Counted from the stretch's first letter, positions 25,139 to 35,032 are shown. The stretch is DNA of 64,000 nt from Pseudarthrobacter sulfonivorans (GCF_014712225.1 NZ_JACXBW010000004.1:248001-312000); one strand, 5' to 3'. Translations and numbers: made by a program. The notes: generated by a model not told the origin, from the sequence alone.

Positions 25139-25774
25139 ATGGGTGAAGGGGACTCCGGGGCAGGACGCGGGCGGCGCAGGAGCGCGGGCGGCTGGCGCGG
25201 CGCCGGCGCGGACGGGCCTGATCCGGAGTCGTCCGTCGCTGCCGACGCCGAGCCTGACCCCGCCTCCGTCGCCCGCGCCATCGTCCTGCGGCAGCTGACC
25301 AGTTCGGCGAAAAGCCGACTCCAGCTGGCCCGCAAGCTTGCGGAACGGAACATCCCCGAGGACGTGGCCGAAGCCGTCCTGGACCGGTTCCAGGAAGTCC
25401 GCCTGATTGACGACGCCGACTTCGCCGACATGTGGGTACGCAGCCGGTCCCAGTCACGGAAGCTGGCTAAGGGGGCCCTCCGCCGCGAGTTGTCGGACAA
25501 GGGCATCGACGCGGACACGGCCGCTGCCGCGCTGGAGCAAGTCTCCGACGCGGACGAGGAAGAGGCCGCCCGCGTACTGGTGGAACGTAAGCTCCGGCCC
25601 GGCACGGACCTGTCGGACAGGGCCGAGCGGGACAAGATGACGCGGCGCCTCGCTTCCATGCTCGCCCGGAAGGGCTACCAGCCCGCCCAGGCTTTCAGGG
25701 TGGTCGGTGAGGTCATAGACGCCCGGCTGGACGGCCGCCAGGCCAGCCGCGACGGCTACGAGCCGGAGCTGTAG
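25139..25774 (+). CDS. recX: Regulatory protein RecX
   Basis: A 211-residue modulator that inhibits RecA filament growth. Three-helix repeats of the RecX fold are visible from about residue 55 (AIVLRQLTSSAKSRLQLARK; DDADFADMWVRSR; GALRRELSDKGI; KLRPGTDL). The first ~50 residues are a Gly/Ala/Arg-rich tail. It lies directly behind recA, the standard arrangement. Conserved helices begin well after the start, so the exact start is uncertain. Confidence 0.92.
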   Translation: MGEGDSGAGRGRRRSAGGWRGAGADGPDPESSVAADAEPDPASVARAIVLRQLTSSAKSRLQLARKLAERNIPEDVAEAVLDRFQEVRLIDDADFADMWVRSRSQSRKLAKGALRRELSDKGIDADTAAAALEQVSDADEEEAARVLVERKLRPGTDLSDRAERDKMTRRLASMLARKGYQPAQAFRVVGEVIDARLDGRQASRDGYEPEL

Positions 25775-25804
25775 GCCGGCGGGGCGGCGCCTCCGCTGAG
25801 CCGG

Positions 25805-25810
25805 TACCCT
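25805..25810 (+). promoter_or_regulatory. -10 element for leaderless miaB
   Basis: TACCCT lies 6 nt before GTG 25817; no ribosome-binding site is present. Confidence 0.55.
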
Positions 25811-25816
25811 TAACAG

Positions 25817-27394
25817 GTGAGTTTGACCATTCCTTCCCCCGCATCCGGCACAGTCCCTTCCGCAGCCTCCGGCGCACTGCAAGCTACAGGTGCACCGCAG
25901 CCCCGCACCTATCAGGTGCGCACTTTCGGCTGCCAGATGAACGTCCATGATTCGGAGCGGATGGCCGGCATGCTTGAGGCCGCAGGCTACGTACCGGCCC
26001 AAAGTGAGCAGGCCGACGTTGTGGTGTTCAACACCTGCGCCGTCAGGGAGAACGCGGACAACAAGCTCTACGGCAACCTGGGCATGCTGGCGCCCGTGAA
26101 GGCCGCCAACCCGGGAATGCAGATCGCCGTGGGCGGCTGCCTGGCCCAAAAAGACCGGGAAGCCATCCTCAAGAAGGCGCCCTGGGTGGACGCCGTGTTC
26201 GGCACCCACAACGTCGGTGCGCTTCCGGCGCTGCTGGACCGGGCCCGGCACAACAACGAGGCCCAGTTGGAGATCCTCGAATCCCTCGACGTTTTCCCCT
26301 CCACGCTGCCCACCAAGCGGGATTCGGTTTACTCAGGATGGGTCTCCATTTCGGTGGGCTGCAACAACACCTGCACGTTCTGTATCGTCCCGGCCCTGCG
26401 CGGCAAGGAGAAAGACCGCCGGCCCGGTGACATCCTCGCCGAAATCCAGGCGCTCGTGGACGACGGCGCGATCGAAGTCACCCTCCTCGGGCAGAACGTC
26501 AACTCCTATGGCGTGGAATTCGGCGACCGGCAGGCCTTTTCAAAACTCCTGCGCGCCTGCGGTGAAATTCAGGGCCTGGAAAGGGTCAGGTTCACCAGCC
26601 CGCACCCCGCCGCCTTCACGGACGACGTCATTGACGCGATGGCCGAGACTCCTAATGTCATGCCACAGCTGCACATGCCGCTGCAGTCCGGATCGGACAA
26701 GGTGCTGAAGGACATGAAGCGGTCCTACCGGTCCGCCAAGTTCCTGGGCATCCTGGACAAGGTCCGGGACAGGATCCCGCACGCCGCCATTTCCACCGAT
26801 ATCATCGTGGGTTTCCCCGGTGAAACGGAGGAGGACTTCCAGGCCACCCTCGACGTCGTGGAGAAATCGCGCTTCGCCACCGCCTTCACGTTCCAGTACT
26901 CCAAGCGGCCGGGCACCCCCGCGGCGGACCTGCCGGAGCAGCTGCCCAAGGCCGTAGTCCAGGAGCGCTTCGAACGCCTGACCGCCCTGCAGGACCGGGT
27001 TGCCGCCGAGGAAAACGCCAAGCAGCTCGGCCGGCGGGTGGAGGTCATGGTCACCGCCCAGTCGGGACGGAAGTCTGAAGAAACACACCGGCTCTCCGGC
27101 CGGTCCCGGGACCAGCGGCTGGTGCACTTCTCGGTACCGGAGGGCGCCGAGTCACCCCGGCCCGGTGACCTGGTCACTGTCACCATCACCGAGGCCGCAG
27201 CCTTCCACCTCGTCGCGGACCCTGCACTGCAGGACTACAGCCTGCGCCGGTCCCGTGCGGGGGACGCCTGGGACAGGTCGCAGGCTGACTCCTGCGGCGC
27301 TCCCGCACCAGGAACCGCAGGCAGCGGCGCAGGTGGCGGTGGCCGGACCGGGGTCTCGCTGGGCATGCCCGCGCTGCCGGCCCGGAGCCGCTGA
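25817..27394 (+). CDS. miaB: tRNA-2-methylthio-N6-dimethylallyladenosine synthase MiaB
   Basis: A 525-residue radical-SAM methylthiotransferase acting on A37 of tRNAs after MiaA. The N-terminal UPF0004 domain holds C39, C74 and C108 (FGCQMN, NTCAVRE, GGCLAQ) for the auxiliary cluster. The radical-SAM cluster is C182, C186 and C189 in [17 protein letters not shown] domain lies near the C-terminus (about 395–470), followed by a Gly/Ala tail of ~50 residues. miaA follows after 3 bp. Confidence 0.96.
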   Translation: MSLTIPSPASGTVPSAASGALQATGAPQPRTYQVRTFGCQMNVHDSERMAGMLEAAGYVPAQSEQADVVVFNTCAVRENADNKLYGNLGMLAPVKAANPGMQIAVGGCLAQKDREAILKKAPWVDAVFGTHNVGALPALLDRARHNNEAQLEILESLDVFPSTLPTKRDSVYSGWVSISVGCNNTCTFCIVPALRGKEKDRRPGDILAEIQALVDDGAIEVTLLGQNVNSYGVEFGDRQAFSKLLRACGEIQGLERVRFTSPHPAAFTDDVIDAMAETPNVMPQLHMPLQSGSDKVLKDMKRSYRSAKFLGILDKVRDRIPHAAISTDIIVGFPGETEEDFQATLDVVEKSRFATAFTFQYSKRPGTPAADLPEQLPKAVVQERFERLTALQDRVAAEENAKQLGRRVEVMVTAQSGRKSEETHRLSGRSRDQRLVHFSVPEGAESPRPGDLVTVTITEAAAFHLVADPALQDYSLRRSRAGDAWDRSQADSCGAPAPGTAGSGAGGGGRTGVSLGMPALPARSR

Positions 27395-27397
27395 CCG

Positions 27398-28306
27398 GTG
27401 GCCCAGCCTCCGGTCATCGCGGTCGTTGGTCCCACCGGCTCAGGCAAGTCCGATCTTGCGGTCAGCCTTGCACTTGAGCTGGATGGCGAGGTGATCAATG
27501 CCGATTCCATGCAGTTCTACCGGGGCATGGACATCGGTACCGCCAAGATCACCCCGGCCGAACGGCGCGGCGTGCCCCACCACCTCCTGGACACCCTGGA
27601 CGTCACCCAGGAAGCGAGCGTTTCCGACTTCCAGCAGGAGGCCCGGGAGCTCATCAGCGGCATCCACGCCCGCGGCAAACGCGCCATCCTGGCGGGCGGA
27701 TCCGGTCTCTACGTGCGGGCCGCCCTGGACGTTCTTGAGTTCCCGGGCACCGACCCCGCAGTCCGCCGCAGCCTGGAGGGCGAGCTCGAGCAAGCCGGGC
27801 CGGAGGCGCTGCTCGCCCGGCTCCGGGACGTGGATCCCGTCTCCGCCGGCCGGGTCAGTGATGCCCGGCGCATCATCAGGGCCCTGGAGGTGCACCAGCT
27901 CACCGGCCGGCCCTTCAGTTCCTATATGCCCCAGCGGGAGTACTACCAGCCGACAGTGCAGGTCGGGCTGTCCGTGGACCGCGAGGCCCTCCGTGAACGC
28001 CTGGCCCTGCGTGTGCACAGGATGGTGGACCAGGGCCTGCTGGCGGAAGTCCGCCGACTGGACGCGGCAGGACTGCGCAGCGGCAAAACCGCGCCCCGGG
28101 CACTGGGCTATGCCCAGTTCCTGAGGGTGCTCGACGGCGTCGCAACCGTCGCGGAGGCAACCGAGGACACCATCGTGGCCACCCGCCAGTTCGCCCGACG
28201 CCAGCTCACCTGGTTCCGGGCGGATCCCCGCATCAGCTGGCTGGACTGGCAGGCACCGGACCTGACTGCCCAGGCCGCGGCAGTGTGTGTAAATGACGCC
28301 GGGTAA
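27398..28306 (+). CDS. miaA: tRNA dimethylallyltransferase MiaA
   Basis: A 302-residue prenyltransferase that adds a dimethylallyl group to A37 of tRNAs, the substrate for MiaB. The P-loop [12 protein letters not shown] starts near residue 11, followed by [28 protein letters not shown] and [10 protein letters not shown], all characteristic. The start is GTG 27398, 3 bp after miaB, so the two are one transcript. Confidence 0.97.
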   Translation: MAQPPVIAVVGPTGSGKSDLAVSLALELDGEVINADSMQFYRGMDIGTAKITPAERRGVPHHLLDTLDVTQEASVSDFQQEARELISGIHARGKRAILAGGSGLYVRAALDVLEFPGTDPAVRRSLEGELEQAGPEALLARLRDVDPVSAGRVSDARRIIRALEVHQLTGRPFSSYMPQREYYQPTVQVGLSVDREALRERLALRVHRMVDQGLLAEVRRLDAAGLRSGKTAPRALGYAQFLRVLDGVATVAEATEDTIVATRQFARRQLTWFRADPRISWLDWQAPDLTAQAAAVCVNDAG

Positions 28307-28415
28307 CGTGCGCGGCCCGACCCAGGTGGTGTAACTGAGGCAGCAGCGAACGTGGCACAACCCGCATGGCGGGGCAGCCGCCGTCGGCCGTTTTAGCCGA
28401 TCAATGCCCGGCCGG

Positions 28416-28421
28416 TAACCT
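28416..28421 (+). promoter_or_regulatory. -10 element for leaderless dapF
   Basis: TAACCT lies 6 nt before ATG 28428. The AGGAGC in between is too close to be a usual ribosome-binding site. Confidence 0.55.
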
Positions 28422-28427
28422 AGGAGC

Positions 28428-29372
28428 ATGGACGCCACCCCCGCAGAGACCACCGAGCCCGCCTTCCGTTCGCTGGGCGGACTTCGCTTCTCCAAGGGCC
28501 ACGGTACGGGCAACGACTTTGTGTTGATCGCCGATCCTGACGGCGTCCACACCATCGACGCCGGGCAGGTCGCCGCCCTGTGCGACCGGCACCGCGGCAT
28601 CGGCGGGGACGGACTGATCAGGGCCGTTCCGTCCCGCTACCTGTCCGAAGGCCGCGAACTCCTGCAAACCCGCCCGGAGGCGGAATGGTTCATGGACTAC
28701 CGCAACGGTGACGGGTCCCTCTCGGAAATGTGCGGAAACGGTGTCCGCGTTTTTGTGCACTTCCTGCGCGCCGAAGGTTTGGTTGACCTGCCCGACGGCG
28801 GATCGCTCACCGTCGGAACGCGCGGGGGCCCCAAGGCAGTTGTCCGGACAGGCGACAGCTACGCCGTGGATATGGGGCCGTGGGAGTTCATTTTCCCCGG
28901 GGAAGCAACTGCCAAAGCCATGGATTCCCTCGTGACCGCGGACGGCCTGGAAGTTCCCAGGCCGGCGCTGTCCGTCAGTATGGGCAATCCGCACACTGTG
29001 GTGGCACTGGCCGAACTGTCGGAACTGGAAGCCACCAGGCTGTTCACCGCACCGCTGGTGGATCCGCTGCCCGCCAACGGCACCAATGTTGAGTTCGTGG
29101 TGCCCGCCGAACCGCTGATTCATAACGGTGTCGCCACCGTCACCATGCGTGTTCACGAACGGGGTGTCGGGGAAACCCAGTCCTGCGGCACCGGCGCCTG
29201 CGCTGCAGCGGTGGCCACCCGGCACTGGGCCGGGGCCGAGGCGCCGGACTCCTGGCTGGTCAACGTGCCGGGCGGCGTAGTCGGGGTCAAGTTCTTCGCG
29301 GGGGCAGCAGGCCACGAGCACGTCGAACTCAGCGGCCCGGCCGTCATTGTGGCTAGTGGGACGCTTTCCTGA
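28428..29372 (+). CDS. dapF: Diaminopimelate epimerase
   Basis: DapF interconverts LL- and meso-diaminopimelate for peptidoglycan and lysine. The 314-residue protein has the two catalytic cysteines in EMCGNGVRVF and QSCGTGACAAA, plus the N-terminal FSKGHGTGNDFVL. Its last 20 bp overlap the 3' end of the convergent methyltransferase gene. Confidence 0.97.
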   Translation: MDATPAETTEPAFRSLGGLRFSKGHGTGNDFVLIADPDGVHTIDAGQVAALCDRHRGIGGDGLIRAVPSRYLSEGRELLQTRPEAEWFMDYRNGDGSLSEMCGNGVRVFVHFLRAEGLVDLPDGGSLTVGTRGGPKAVVRTGDSYAVDMGPWEFIFPGEATAKAMDSLVTADGLEVPRPALSVSMGNPHTVVALAELSELEATRLFTAPLVDPLPANGTNVEFVVPAEPLIHNGVATVTMRVHERGVGETQSCGTGACAAAVATRHWAGAEAPDSWLVNVPGGVVGVKFFAGAAGHEHVELSGPAVIVASGTLS

Positions 29373-29967
29373 CCCGCAGGATCCGGAAGGACTTTGCGGT
29401 GCTTTCGCGGGTGACGGTGAACGAGTCGTCCAGCTCGGCGGTGAGCCAGCGCTGAAGCGAGTCCGAACCCAGGTTCTTCTGCACCACCAGCCACGCTGAG
29501 CCGCCGGGTGCCAGCCGGGGGAGCCACAGCGTGAGCAGGCCGTGCAGTTCGTCCTTGCCGATCCGGATGGGCGGATTGGACCAGATGGTATCGAAGCGCA
29601 GGTCGGGGTCCACCGCGTCAGGGGTGCTGGCCACCACGTTCCCCAGCCCCAGCAGGGCCGCGTTTTCGTTAGTCAGCGTGATGCAGCGTTCATTGACATC
29701 CACGGCGTACACCCGGGCATGTGGCGCGCGCAGGGCAAGGGTCAGGGCTATGGGTCCCCAGCCGCAGCCGATGTCCAGGAGGTTCCCGCCGGGGGACGGC
29801 GCCGGGACTTCGTGCAGGAGGACCGCTGTACCCTTGTCGATGCCGTCAGGGCTGAAGATCCCCGAAGAAGTCTGGAGGGTGCGCGTTTCGCCGGCCAGTT
29901 CCACTGTCAGGGGCTTGCGGGTGAACGGCCCTGCGGGCGATGCGCTGAAATAGTGTGCGGACTCCAT
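29353..29967 (-). CDS. Class I SAM-dependent methyltransferase (RsmC-like)
   Basis: A 204-residue methyltransferase. Motif I LLDIGCGWGPIALTLA binds SAM, and motif IV is SNPPIRIGK, the NPP[FY/I] form of N-methyltransferases acting on RNA bases. The opening YFSASPAGPFTRKPL and the segment TSSGIFSPDGIDKGT match the RsmC/RlmG half-length proteins common in Actinobacteria. It probably methylates a guanine in 16S rRNA, but the target is an inference. Convergent with dapF. Confidence 0.85.
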   Translation of the reverse strand: MESAHYFSASPAGPFTRKPLTVELAGETRTLQTSSGIFSPDGIDKGTAVLLHEVPAPSPGGNLLDIGCGWGPIALTLALRAPHARVYAVDVNERCITLTNENAALLGLGNVVASTPDAVDPDLRFDTIWSNPPIRIGKDELHGLLTLWLPRLAPGGSAWLVVQKNLGSDSLQRWLTAELDDSFTVTRESTAKSFRILRVRKASH

Positions 29968-30429
29968 AACTGGCCAGATTAGTTGGCCGAACAGGACAAT
30001 GCGAAACGGCCCGTGCGAATCGAAGGGTCCGGTTCTGCTAATCTTGAACCCATGTTCTTGATCTTCGAGTAGCCGGACCGGGGCTGCGCCTTCCGCAGCT
30101 CGCCGTCCCGAAGCCCGTGCCCCACAGCGATGCAGGTATCAACCTTCCGTCTGTGCGCCACAGGGCAGGTCTTCAGCACCTGTCCTGCCGCAGGGCCAGA
30201 CTCGAGCGATCAGCCCCAGCGCCGGTCCCTTTTCTGACATTGCCTGCGCCACCTCCATCACTCCATGCATCAGCTGTGATGCGACCCACCCTGCGCGACA
30301 CCGCTGTGACCGGACCGCAGAGCAGACCAGGAGGCCAGGATGACCGCAAGCCGTCAGCCCAGCGCGAATACTTCACCAGACACCAATAAACGGCACTATT
30401 CTGAAATTGCCGACCCTTCAAAGGAGAAC
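29968..30429 (+). promoter_or_regulatory. Long intergenic leader of hflX
   Basis: 462 bases without a normal gene. In order it holds: a leaderless-type -10 (TAATCT, 30039–30044); a seven-codon ORF (30052–30072); a small hairpin (arms 30083–30088 and 30094–30099); a strong 10-bp hairpin (30161–30170 with 30178–30187, one G·U); an AGGAGG at 30329–30334 before an ATG at 30340; and a second -10 (TATTCT, 30397–30402) before the hflX ribosome-binding site. The layout suggests attenuation or another leader-based control. Confidence 0.55.
30052..30072 (+). CDS. Leaderless mini-ORF (six residues) upstream of hflX
   Basis: ATG to TAG encodes MFLIFE. The TAATCT -10 lies 7 nt before the ATG, so the transcript would begin at or next to the start codon. 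Nothing is known to me about this peptide. As a leader peptide it could report ribosome state to the hairpins behind it. Coding status is inferred only from promoter spacing. Confidence 0.35.
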   Translation: MFLIFE

Positions 30430-31995
30430 ATGACCAGCCAGCCCAACACCGGTTCCGATCCAGCAGCCCAGGACATGAGTCCCGAGGAGATCCAAGCTGT
30501 CATCGACCGGATCCTCGCCAAGGACGTCCCTGCCAGGAACGTCAAAGCTGCCGACGGCGAGAAGGCCGTGCTTGGCAGGGCACAGGCCATTTCCCGCCAG
30601 GAAGACGAACACACAAGCTACGACGGCGACCAGCAGGACCTCGACGAACGTCGGGCGCTGCGGCGCGTGGCCGGCCTCTCCACGGAACTCGAAGACGTCA
30701 CCGAAGTCGAATACCGGCAGTTGCGGCTCGAACGGGTGGTGCTGGCAGGTCTCTGGTCCGAGGGCACCCTCGCGGACGCTGAGAACTCCCTCCGTGAGCT
30801 CGCAGCCCTCGCCGAGACGGCAGGCTCGGAAGTCCTGGACGGGCTGGTACAGCGCCGTGCCAAACCGGACCCGGGCACATTCCTTGGCTCCGGCAAGGCA
30901 CAGGAGCTCAAGGAAATCGTCACGGCTACGGGCGCGGACACCGTGGTGGTCGATGCCGAACTGGCGCCATCCCAGCGCCGTAGCCTCGAGGACATCGTCA
31001 AGGTCAAGGTCATTGACCGGACGGCCCTGATCCTGGACATCTTTGCCCAACATGCCAAGAGCCGTGAAGGCAAGGCCCAGGTTGAGCTGGCGCAGCTGGA
31101 ATACCTCCTGCCACGCCTGCGTGGCTGGGGTGAATCGATGTCCCGGCAGGCCGGCGGCCAGGTGGGCGGCGCCGGCGCCGGCATGGGTTCGCGTGGACCC
31201 GGTGAGACGAAGATCGAACTGGACCGCCGCCGGATCCGTACGCGCATGGCCAAGCTGCGGCGGGAGATCGCCGCGATGAAGCCGGCACGGGAAACAAAGC
31301 GGGCCAGCCGCCGTCGTAATTCAGTGCCGTCGGTGGCAATCGCCGGGTACACGAACGCCGGAAAGTCCTCTTTGCTCAACCGGCTCACCGACGCCGGGGT
31401 GCTGGTGGAGAACGCCCTGTTCGCCACCTTGGATCCCACTGTCCGCAAGGCAGAGACCTCCGACGGCCTGGGGTACACGCTGGCGGATACCGTGGGTTTC
31501 GTCCGTTCCCTGCCCACCCAGTTGGTGGAAGCGTTCCGCTCCACGCTGGAGGAAGTGGCTGACTCCGATCTGATCCTGCATGTGGTGGATGTTTCGCATC
31601 CGGACCCTGAAGGCCAGATCGCTGCCGTCCGCAAGGTGTTCAGCGAGGTGGACGCACGCAACGTGCCCGAGATCATCGTCCTCAACAAGGCTGATGCCGC
31701 GGACCCGTTTGTGGTGGAGCGCCTCAAGCAGCGTGAGCCCCGCCATGTGGTGGTGTCGGCCCGGACCGGCCAGGGAATCGCCGAACTCCTCAAAGCCATC
31801 AGCGACGGCATTCCGCGGCCCAGCGTCAAACTCGAGCTGCTGATCCCGTACGACCGCGGTGACCTGATCAGTAAGCTGCACGAGACCGATGCCGAGATCC
31901 TCAGCCTGGAGCACGGTGAACACGGCACCCGCGTTGTGGTCATGGTCCGGGAGGGCCTCGCGGCTGAACTGGAATCCTTCGTCAGCAATGACTGA
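30430..31995 (+). CDS. hflX: GTPase HflX
   Basis: HflX is a ribosome-binding GTPase that splits stalled or stressed ribosomes. The 521-residue protein has the N-terminal HflX domain (LGSGKAQELKEI; VDAELAPSQRR), a linker with GPGETKIELDRRRI, then the G domain: Walker A AGYTNAGKSSLLNRL, G3 DTVGF and G4 LNKAD. I start at ATG 30430, which has AAGGAG just upstream. An in-frame ATG at 30340 also has a good AGGAGG, but bases 30340–30429 have poor GC at third positions, unlike coding DNA here, and contain a -10 element. dinG overlaps the stop codon. Confidence 0.93.
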   Translation: MTSQPNTGSDPAAQDMSPEEIQAVIDRILAKDVPARNVKAADGEKAVLGRAQAISRQEDEHTSYDGDQQDLDERRALRRVAGLSTELEDVTEVEYRQLRLERVVLAGLWSEGTLADAENSLRELAALAETAGSEVLDGLVQRRAKPDPGTFLGSGKAQELKEIVTATGADTVVVDAELAPSQRRSLEDIVKVKVIDRTALILDIFAQHAKSREGKAQVELAQLEYLLPRLRGWGESMSRQAGGQVGGAGAGMGSRGPGETKIELDRRRIRTRMAKLRREIAAMKPARETKRASRRRNSVPSVAIAGYTNAGKSSLLNRLTDAGVLVENALFATLDPTVRKAETSDGLGYTLADTVGFVRSLPTQLVEAFRSTLEEVADSDLILHVVDVSHPDPEGQIAAVRKVFSEVDARNVPEIIVLNKADAADPFVVERLKQREPRHVVVSARTGQGIAELLKAISDGIPRPSVKLELLIPYDRGDLISKLHETDAEILSLEHGEHGTRVVVMVREGLAAELESFVSND

Positions 31996-34045
31996 CCTGG
32001 TGGCAGGGGAGGTCTCCGAGACGGCCGGCGAGGAGTTCGTGATTGAACTGCTCGACCGTGCCGTCGCCGGGATGGGCGGCCAAAGCCGGGCCGGCCAGCA
32101 CGAAATGGCCCGGCAGGTGGCGAAAGCCATCGAAACCGGCGACCATCTCCTGGTCCAGGCCGGGACCGGCACCGGCAAGTCACTCGCCTACCTCATCCCG
32201 CTCATCGCGCATTCCCTGGTGAGCGACAAGCCCACCCTCGTTTCCACGGCAACCCTTGCGCTGCAGACCCAGATCGTGGGCCGGGACCTTCCCCGGCTGC
32301 TCAAGACCATCACCCCTGCACTGGACCGCCCGGTCAAGGTGGCTCTGGTCAAGGGCCGTTCCAACTATGTGTGCAGGCACAAGCTCGAAGGCGGGTTCCC
32401 GTCCGAGGAGCCCGCGGAGGGCCAGCTCTTCTCTCTCGGCGAGGACACCAGCGTTCCGCACTTCGCCGCCGCCGTCGGCGGCCCGTCGTCGCAGCTGGGC
32501 AAGGAAGTGGTGCGGCTGCGTGAGTGGGCGGAAAAAACCGCCACGGGAGACCGCGACGAGCTCCTTCCCGGGGTCACCGACCGCGCCTGGCGGCAGGTCT
32601 CGGTGACGTCGCTGGAATGCCTGGGGGCGCAGAAGTGCCCGATGGCGGCCGAATGCTTCAGCGAACTGGCGCGCCACGATGCGGCCGAAGCTGACGTTGT
32701 GGTGACGAACCATGCCATGCTGGCCGTCAGCGCGTTTGAGGGCCTTGCCGTGCTGCCCGAATACGACGTTGTGGTGGTGGACGAGGCCCACGAACTCCAG
32801 GACCGGGTCACCGGCGCGGTCTCCGGGCAGCTTTCCGTGGCCATGGTCCACGCGGCGGCGGCCGGCGCCCGTAAGCACACCGCCATCACCGTTGACGCCC
32901 TTAACGCGGCCGCCGCCAACCTCGAACTCGCCCTGGCCGGAGTGCCGAACGGGCTGCTGCCCAACGGGCTCAATGACGAACAGCTGGACTGCGTGGATCA
33001 GTTGCGGGAGGCCTGCCGGGCTGCCCTTTCAGATTCAAAGGGGGACGGCAGCCAAACGGCCGACGGCGGGCGGCAGCTCGCCCGCTCGCGGCTGATGCTG
33101 ATCCTGGAACTGTGTGAACGCCTCATCGTCGCGCGTGAGAACCGCGAAGTCGTCTGGTTTTCCCGGGCCAGCTCCTTCGACCCGCAGCAGGGCTACTCGC
33201 AGCCGGACGAGACAGCTCCCGCGCTGATCAACATTGCGCCGCTCAGTGTTGCCGGTAAGTTGCGTGAGGGCCTGTTCGCCGGCCACACGGTGGTGCTGAC
33301 CTCGGCTACCCTGGCCATCGGCTCAGCGTTCGAACCGGCCGCCGGAGGCCTGGGGCTGGTAGGGGAGGGCGCGCCGAGTTGGACTGGCATCGACGTCGGC
33401 TCGCCGTTCGACTACCCCAAGCAGGGGATCCTCTATGTCGCCGGGCACCTGCCCAAACCCGGGCGCGGAGCGTCACCGGAGGCCCTGGACGAGCTGGAGG
33501 CGCTGATCCGGGCCTCCGGCGGCGGTGCGTTGTGCCTCTTTTCATCGCGCCGTGCGGCAGAAGAAGCGGCTGAGGCGATGCGACCACGGCTCGGGCTCAG
33601 CATTCTTTGCCAGGGCGACTCCACCATGACGGCGCTGGTGAAGCAGTTCGCCGACGAGCCCGATACCTGCCTGTTCGGCACCATGTCGCTGTGGCAGGGT
33701 GTTGACGTTCCCGGCGGATCATGCCGGCTGGTGGTGATCGACCGCATCCCGTTCCCGCGGCCCGATGATCCGCTCATGACCGCCCGCTCCCGCGCCGTGG
33801 CGCAGGCCGGCGGCAACGGCTTCATGGCAGTTTCCGCCACGCACGCGGCCATCCGCCTGGCCCAGGGGGCAGGCCGGCTGATCCGTTCGACGGGGGACAA
33901 AGGAGTGGTGGCCGTACTCGATTCACGTCTTGCCACGGAGCGTTACGCCGGCTTCCTTCGCGCTGCGCTCCCGCCGTTCTGGCCCACCACGGACCGCAAG
34001 ACGGCATTTGCGGCACTCGAAAGGCTGGCCGGGAAGGGCGCCTGA
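31988..34045 (+). CDS. dinG: DinG/YoaA-type ATP-dependent DNA helicase
   Basis: A 685-residue superfamily 2 helicase of the XPD/DinG group. Walker A AGTGTGKSLAYL is near residue 58 and the DEAH box (VVVDEAHEL) near residue 263. Cysteines in NYVCRHKLE, SLECLGAQKCP and AAECF fit the 4Fe-4S cluster of XPD-like helicases. Late motifs are CLFSSRRAAEEAAEAM, GVDVPGGSCRLV and AIRLAQGAGRLIRS. Starts at ATG 31988, overlapping hflX by 8 bp, so translation is coupled. Likely role: unwinding D-loops, R-loops or stalled-fork DNA. No LexA box is visible in front of it. Confidence 0.9.
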   Translation: MTDLVAGEVSETAGEEFVIELLDRAVAGMGGQSRAGQHEMARQVAKAIETGDHLLVQAGTGTGKSLAYLIPLIAHSLVSDKPTLVSTATLALQTQIVGRDLPRLLKTITPALDRPVKVALVKGRSNYVCRHKLEGGFPSEEPAEGQLFSLGEDTSVPHFAAAVGGPSSQLGKEVVRLREWAEKTATGDRDELLPGVTDRAWRQVSVTSLECLGAQKCPMAAECFSELARHDAAEADVVVTNHAMLAVSAFEGLAVLPEYDVVVVDEAHELQDRVTGAVSGQLSVAMVHAAAAGARKHTAITVDALNAAAANLELALAGVPNGLLPNGLNDEQLDCVDQLREACRAALSDSKGDGSQTADGGRQLARSRLMLILELCERLIVARENREVVWFSRASSFDPQQGYSQPDETAPALINIAPLSVAGKLREGLFAGHTVVLTSATLAIGSAFEPAAGGLGLVGEGAPSWTGIDVGSPFDYPKQGILYVAGHLPKPGRGASPEALDELEALIRASGGGALCLFSSRRAAEEAAEAMRPRLGLSILCQGDSTMTALVKQFADEPDTCLFGTMSLWQGVDVPGGSCRLVVIDRIPFPRPDDPLMTARSRAVAQAGGNGFMAVSATHAAIRLAQGAGRLIRSTGDKGVVAVLDSRLATERYAGFLRAALPPFWPTTDRKTAFAALERLAGKGA

Positions 34046-34061
34046 GGTCTGCCTGGCGTCC

Positions 34062-34097
34062 GTGACTCGCCTGCGCCGGCCGGTGCCGGCGAGTCAC
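34062..34097. terminator. Bidirectional terminator between dinG and lexA
   Basis: A 10-bp perfect outer stem (34062–34071 with 34088–34097) encloses a further GC-rich inner stem. It lies between convergent genes. Confidence 0.8.
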
Positions 34098-34124
34098 AGT
34101 GCTAGAGCGACAGGTGGTCCAGGG

Positions 34125-34871
34125 CTACAGCGACCGAAGAACCGAGACGACCTTCCCCATGATCGTGGCGTGATCACCGAGGATCGGCTCGTACTGGGTG
34201 TTCTGGGGCAGCAGCCAGGTGTGGCCGTCGCGCTGGCGGAAGGTTTTGACGGTGGCTTCGTCGTCCAACAGGGCCGCAACGATATCGCCGTTGGCGGCGT
34301 CCGCCTGCCGGCGGACCACGACCCAGTCGCCGTCGCAGATGGCGGCGTCCACCATGGAGTCGCCGGCGACGCGCAGCATAAACAGTTCACCCTGCCCCAC
34401 AAGTTGGCGGGGCAGCGGCATCACGTCCTCCACCACCTGGTCGGCAAGGATCGGTCCGCCTGCCGCGATGCGCCCGACCAGCGGCACCATGGCAGTGTCC
34501 ATGGCAGTGGGAAGTTCGGTGACAGCACCGCCGACGCTGTGCAGGACCGCCGGCTTGGCCGAGGCGCCGTTTTTGCCGGTCCCGCCGTCCAGTGTTAAGG
34601 GCATGAGGACCTCCATGGCGCGGGGCCGTTTCGGGTCCCGGCGGAGGTAACCCAGCTTTTCCAGCTGGGAGAGCTGATGGGTGACGCTCGAAAGGCTGGC
34701 CAGGCCGACAGTGTCGCCGATTTCCCGCATGGAGGGCGGGTAGCCGTTGTCATTGACGGAACGCTGGATGGTTTCGAGGATCTTCTTCTGGCGGGCAGTG
34801 AGCCCCTTGGGGGTCCTCTGGGGCTGGCGGCCCTGCGGAGTCGCCTTGCCCTCGGCGGCTGGTGCTGCCAT
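34125..34871 (-). CDS. lexA: LexA repressor, SOS master regulator
   Basis: A 248-residue self-cleaving repressor. The winged helix is at about 25–85 ([33 protein letters not shown]). The cleavage site Ala-Gly is in VGRIAAGGP; the catalytic serine is in [12 protein letters not shown] and the lysine in [12 protein letters not shown] 34871 is preferred over TTG 34880 because GAAAGG (34883–34888) is too close to the latter. A LexA box overlaps its -35 element, giving autoregulation. Boxes of the same type at recA, the LysM gene, 13984 and 49997 are its likely targets. Confidence 0.96.
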   Translation of the reverse strand: MAAPAAEGKATPQGRQPQRTPKGLTARQKKILETIQRSVNDNGYPPSMREIGDTVGLASLSSVTHQLSQLEKLGYLRRDPKRPRAMEVLMPLTLDGGTGKNGASAKPAVLHSVGGAVTELPTAMDTAMVPLVGRIAAGGPILADQVVEDVMPLPRQLVGQGELFMLRVAGDSMVDAAICDGDWVVVRRQADAANGDIVAALLDDEATVKTFRQRDGHTWLLPQNTQYEPILGDHATIMGKVVSVLRSL

Positions 34872-34958
34872 GTTCGCCAATGCCTTTCGGTTGCGCCGGA
34901 TCCGGTCCGGCCGTTCGTTGCCGGAATGTCCGGGCTGCTGTGAATGTCAGACCCTGCT

Positions 34959-34982
34959 GATCAACTACACGAGTGGTTGATC
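34959..34982 (-). promoter_or_regulatory. Inverted repeat at the 5' end of the lexA mRNA
   Basis: GATCAAC-N10-GTTGATC. By the promoter placement it lies within the first ~25 nt of the lexA transcript and could form a 5' stem-loop, or serve as a protein operator. Confidence 0.5.
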
Positions 34983-34991
34983 CTTGATCCA

Positions 34992-35032
34992 AACGTAGGC
35001 CAGCCACATGGCTTTTTCAAACATTTGTTCTA
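34992..35032 (-). promoter_or_regulatory. lexA promoter with overlapping LexA box
   Basis: Reading the minus strand: -35 TTGAAA (35015–35020), 17-nt spacer, -10 TACGTT (34992–34997). The LexA box at 35017–35032 (plus strand TCAAACATTTGTTCTA) overlaps the -35. The predicted start is about 114 nt upstream of the ATG. Confidence 0.8.

Noticed and set aside
30117..30389. A 90-residue frame in the hflX leader
   Set aside because: Poor codon bias, no ribosome-binding site, Pro/Arg-rich composition typical of GC-rich noncoding frames; the region is better read as leader RNA.
30340..30429. Alternative upstream start of hflX with a good AGGAGG
   Set aside because: Third-position GC is low across these codons and a -10 element lies inside; kept only as a possibility in the hflX entry.
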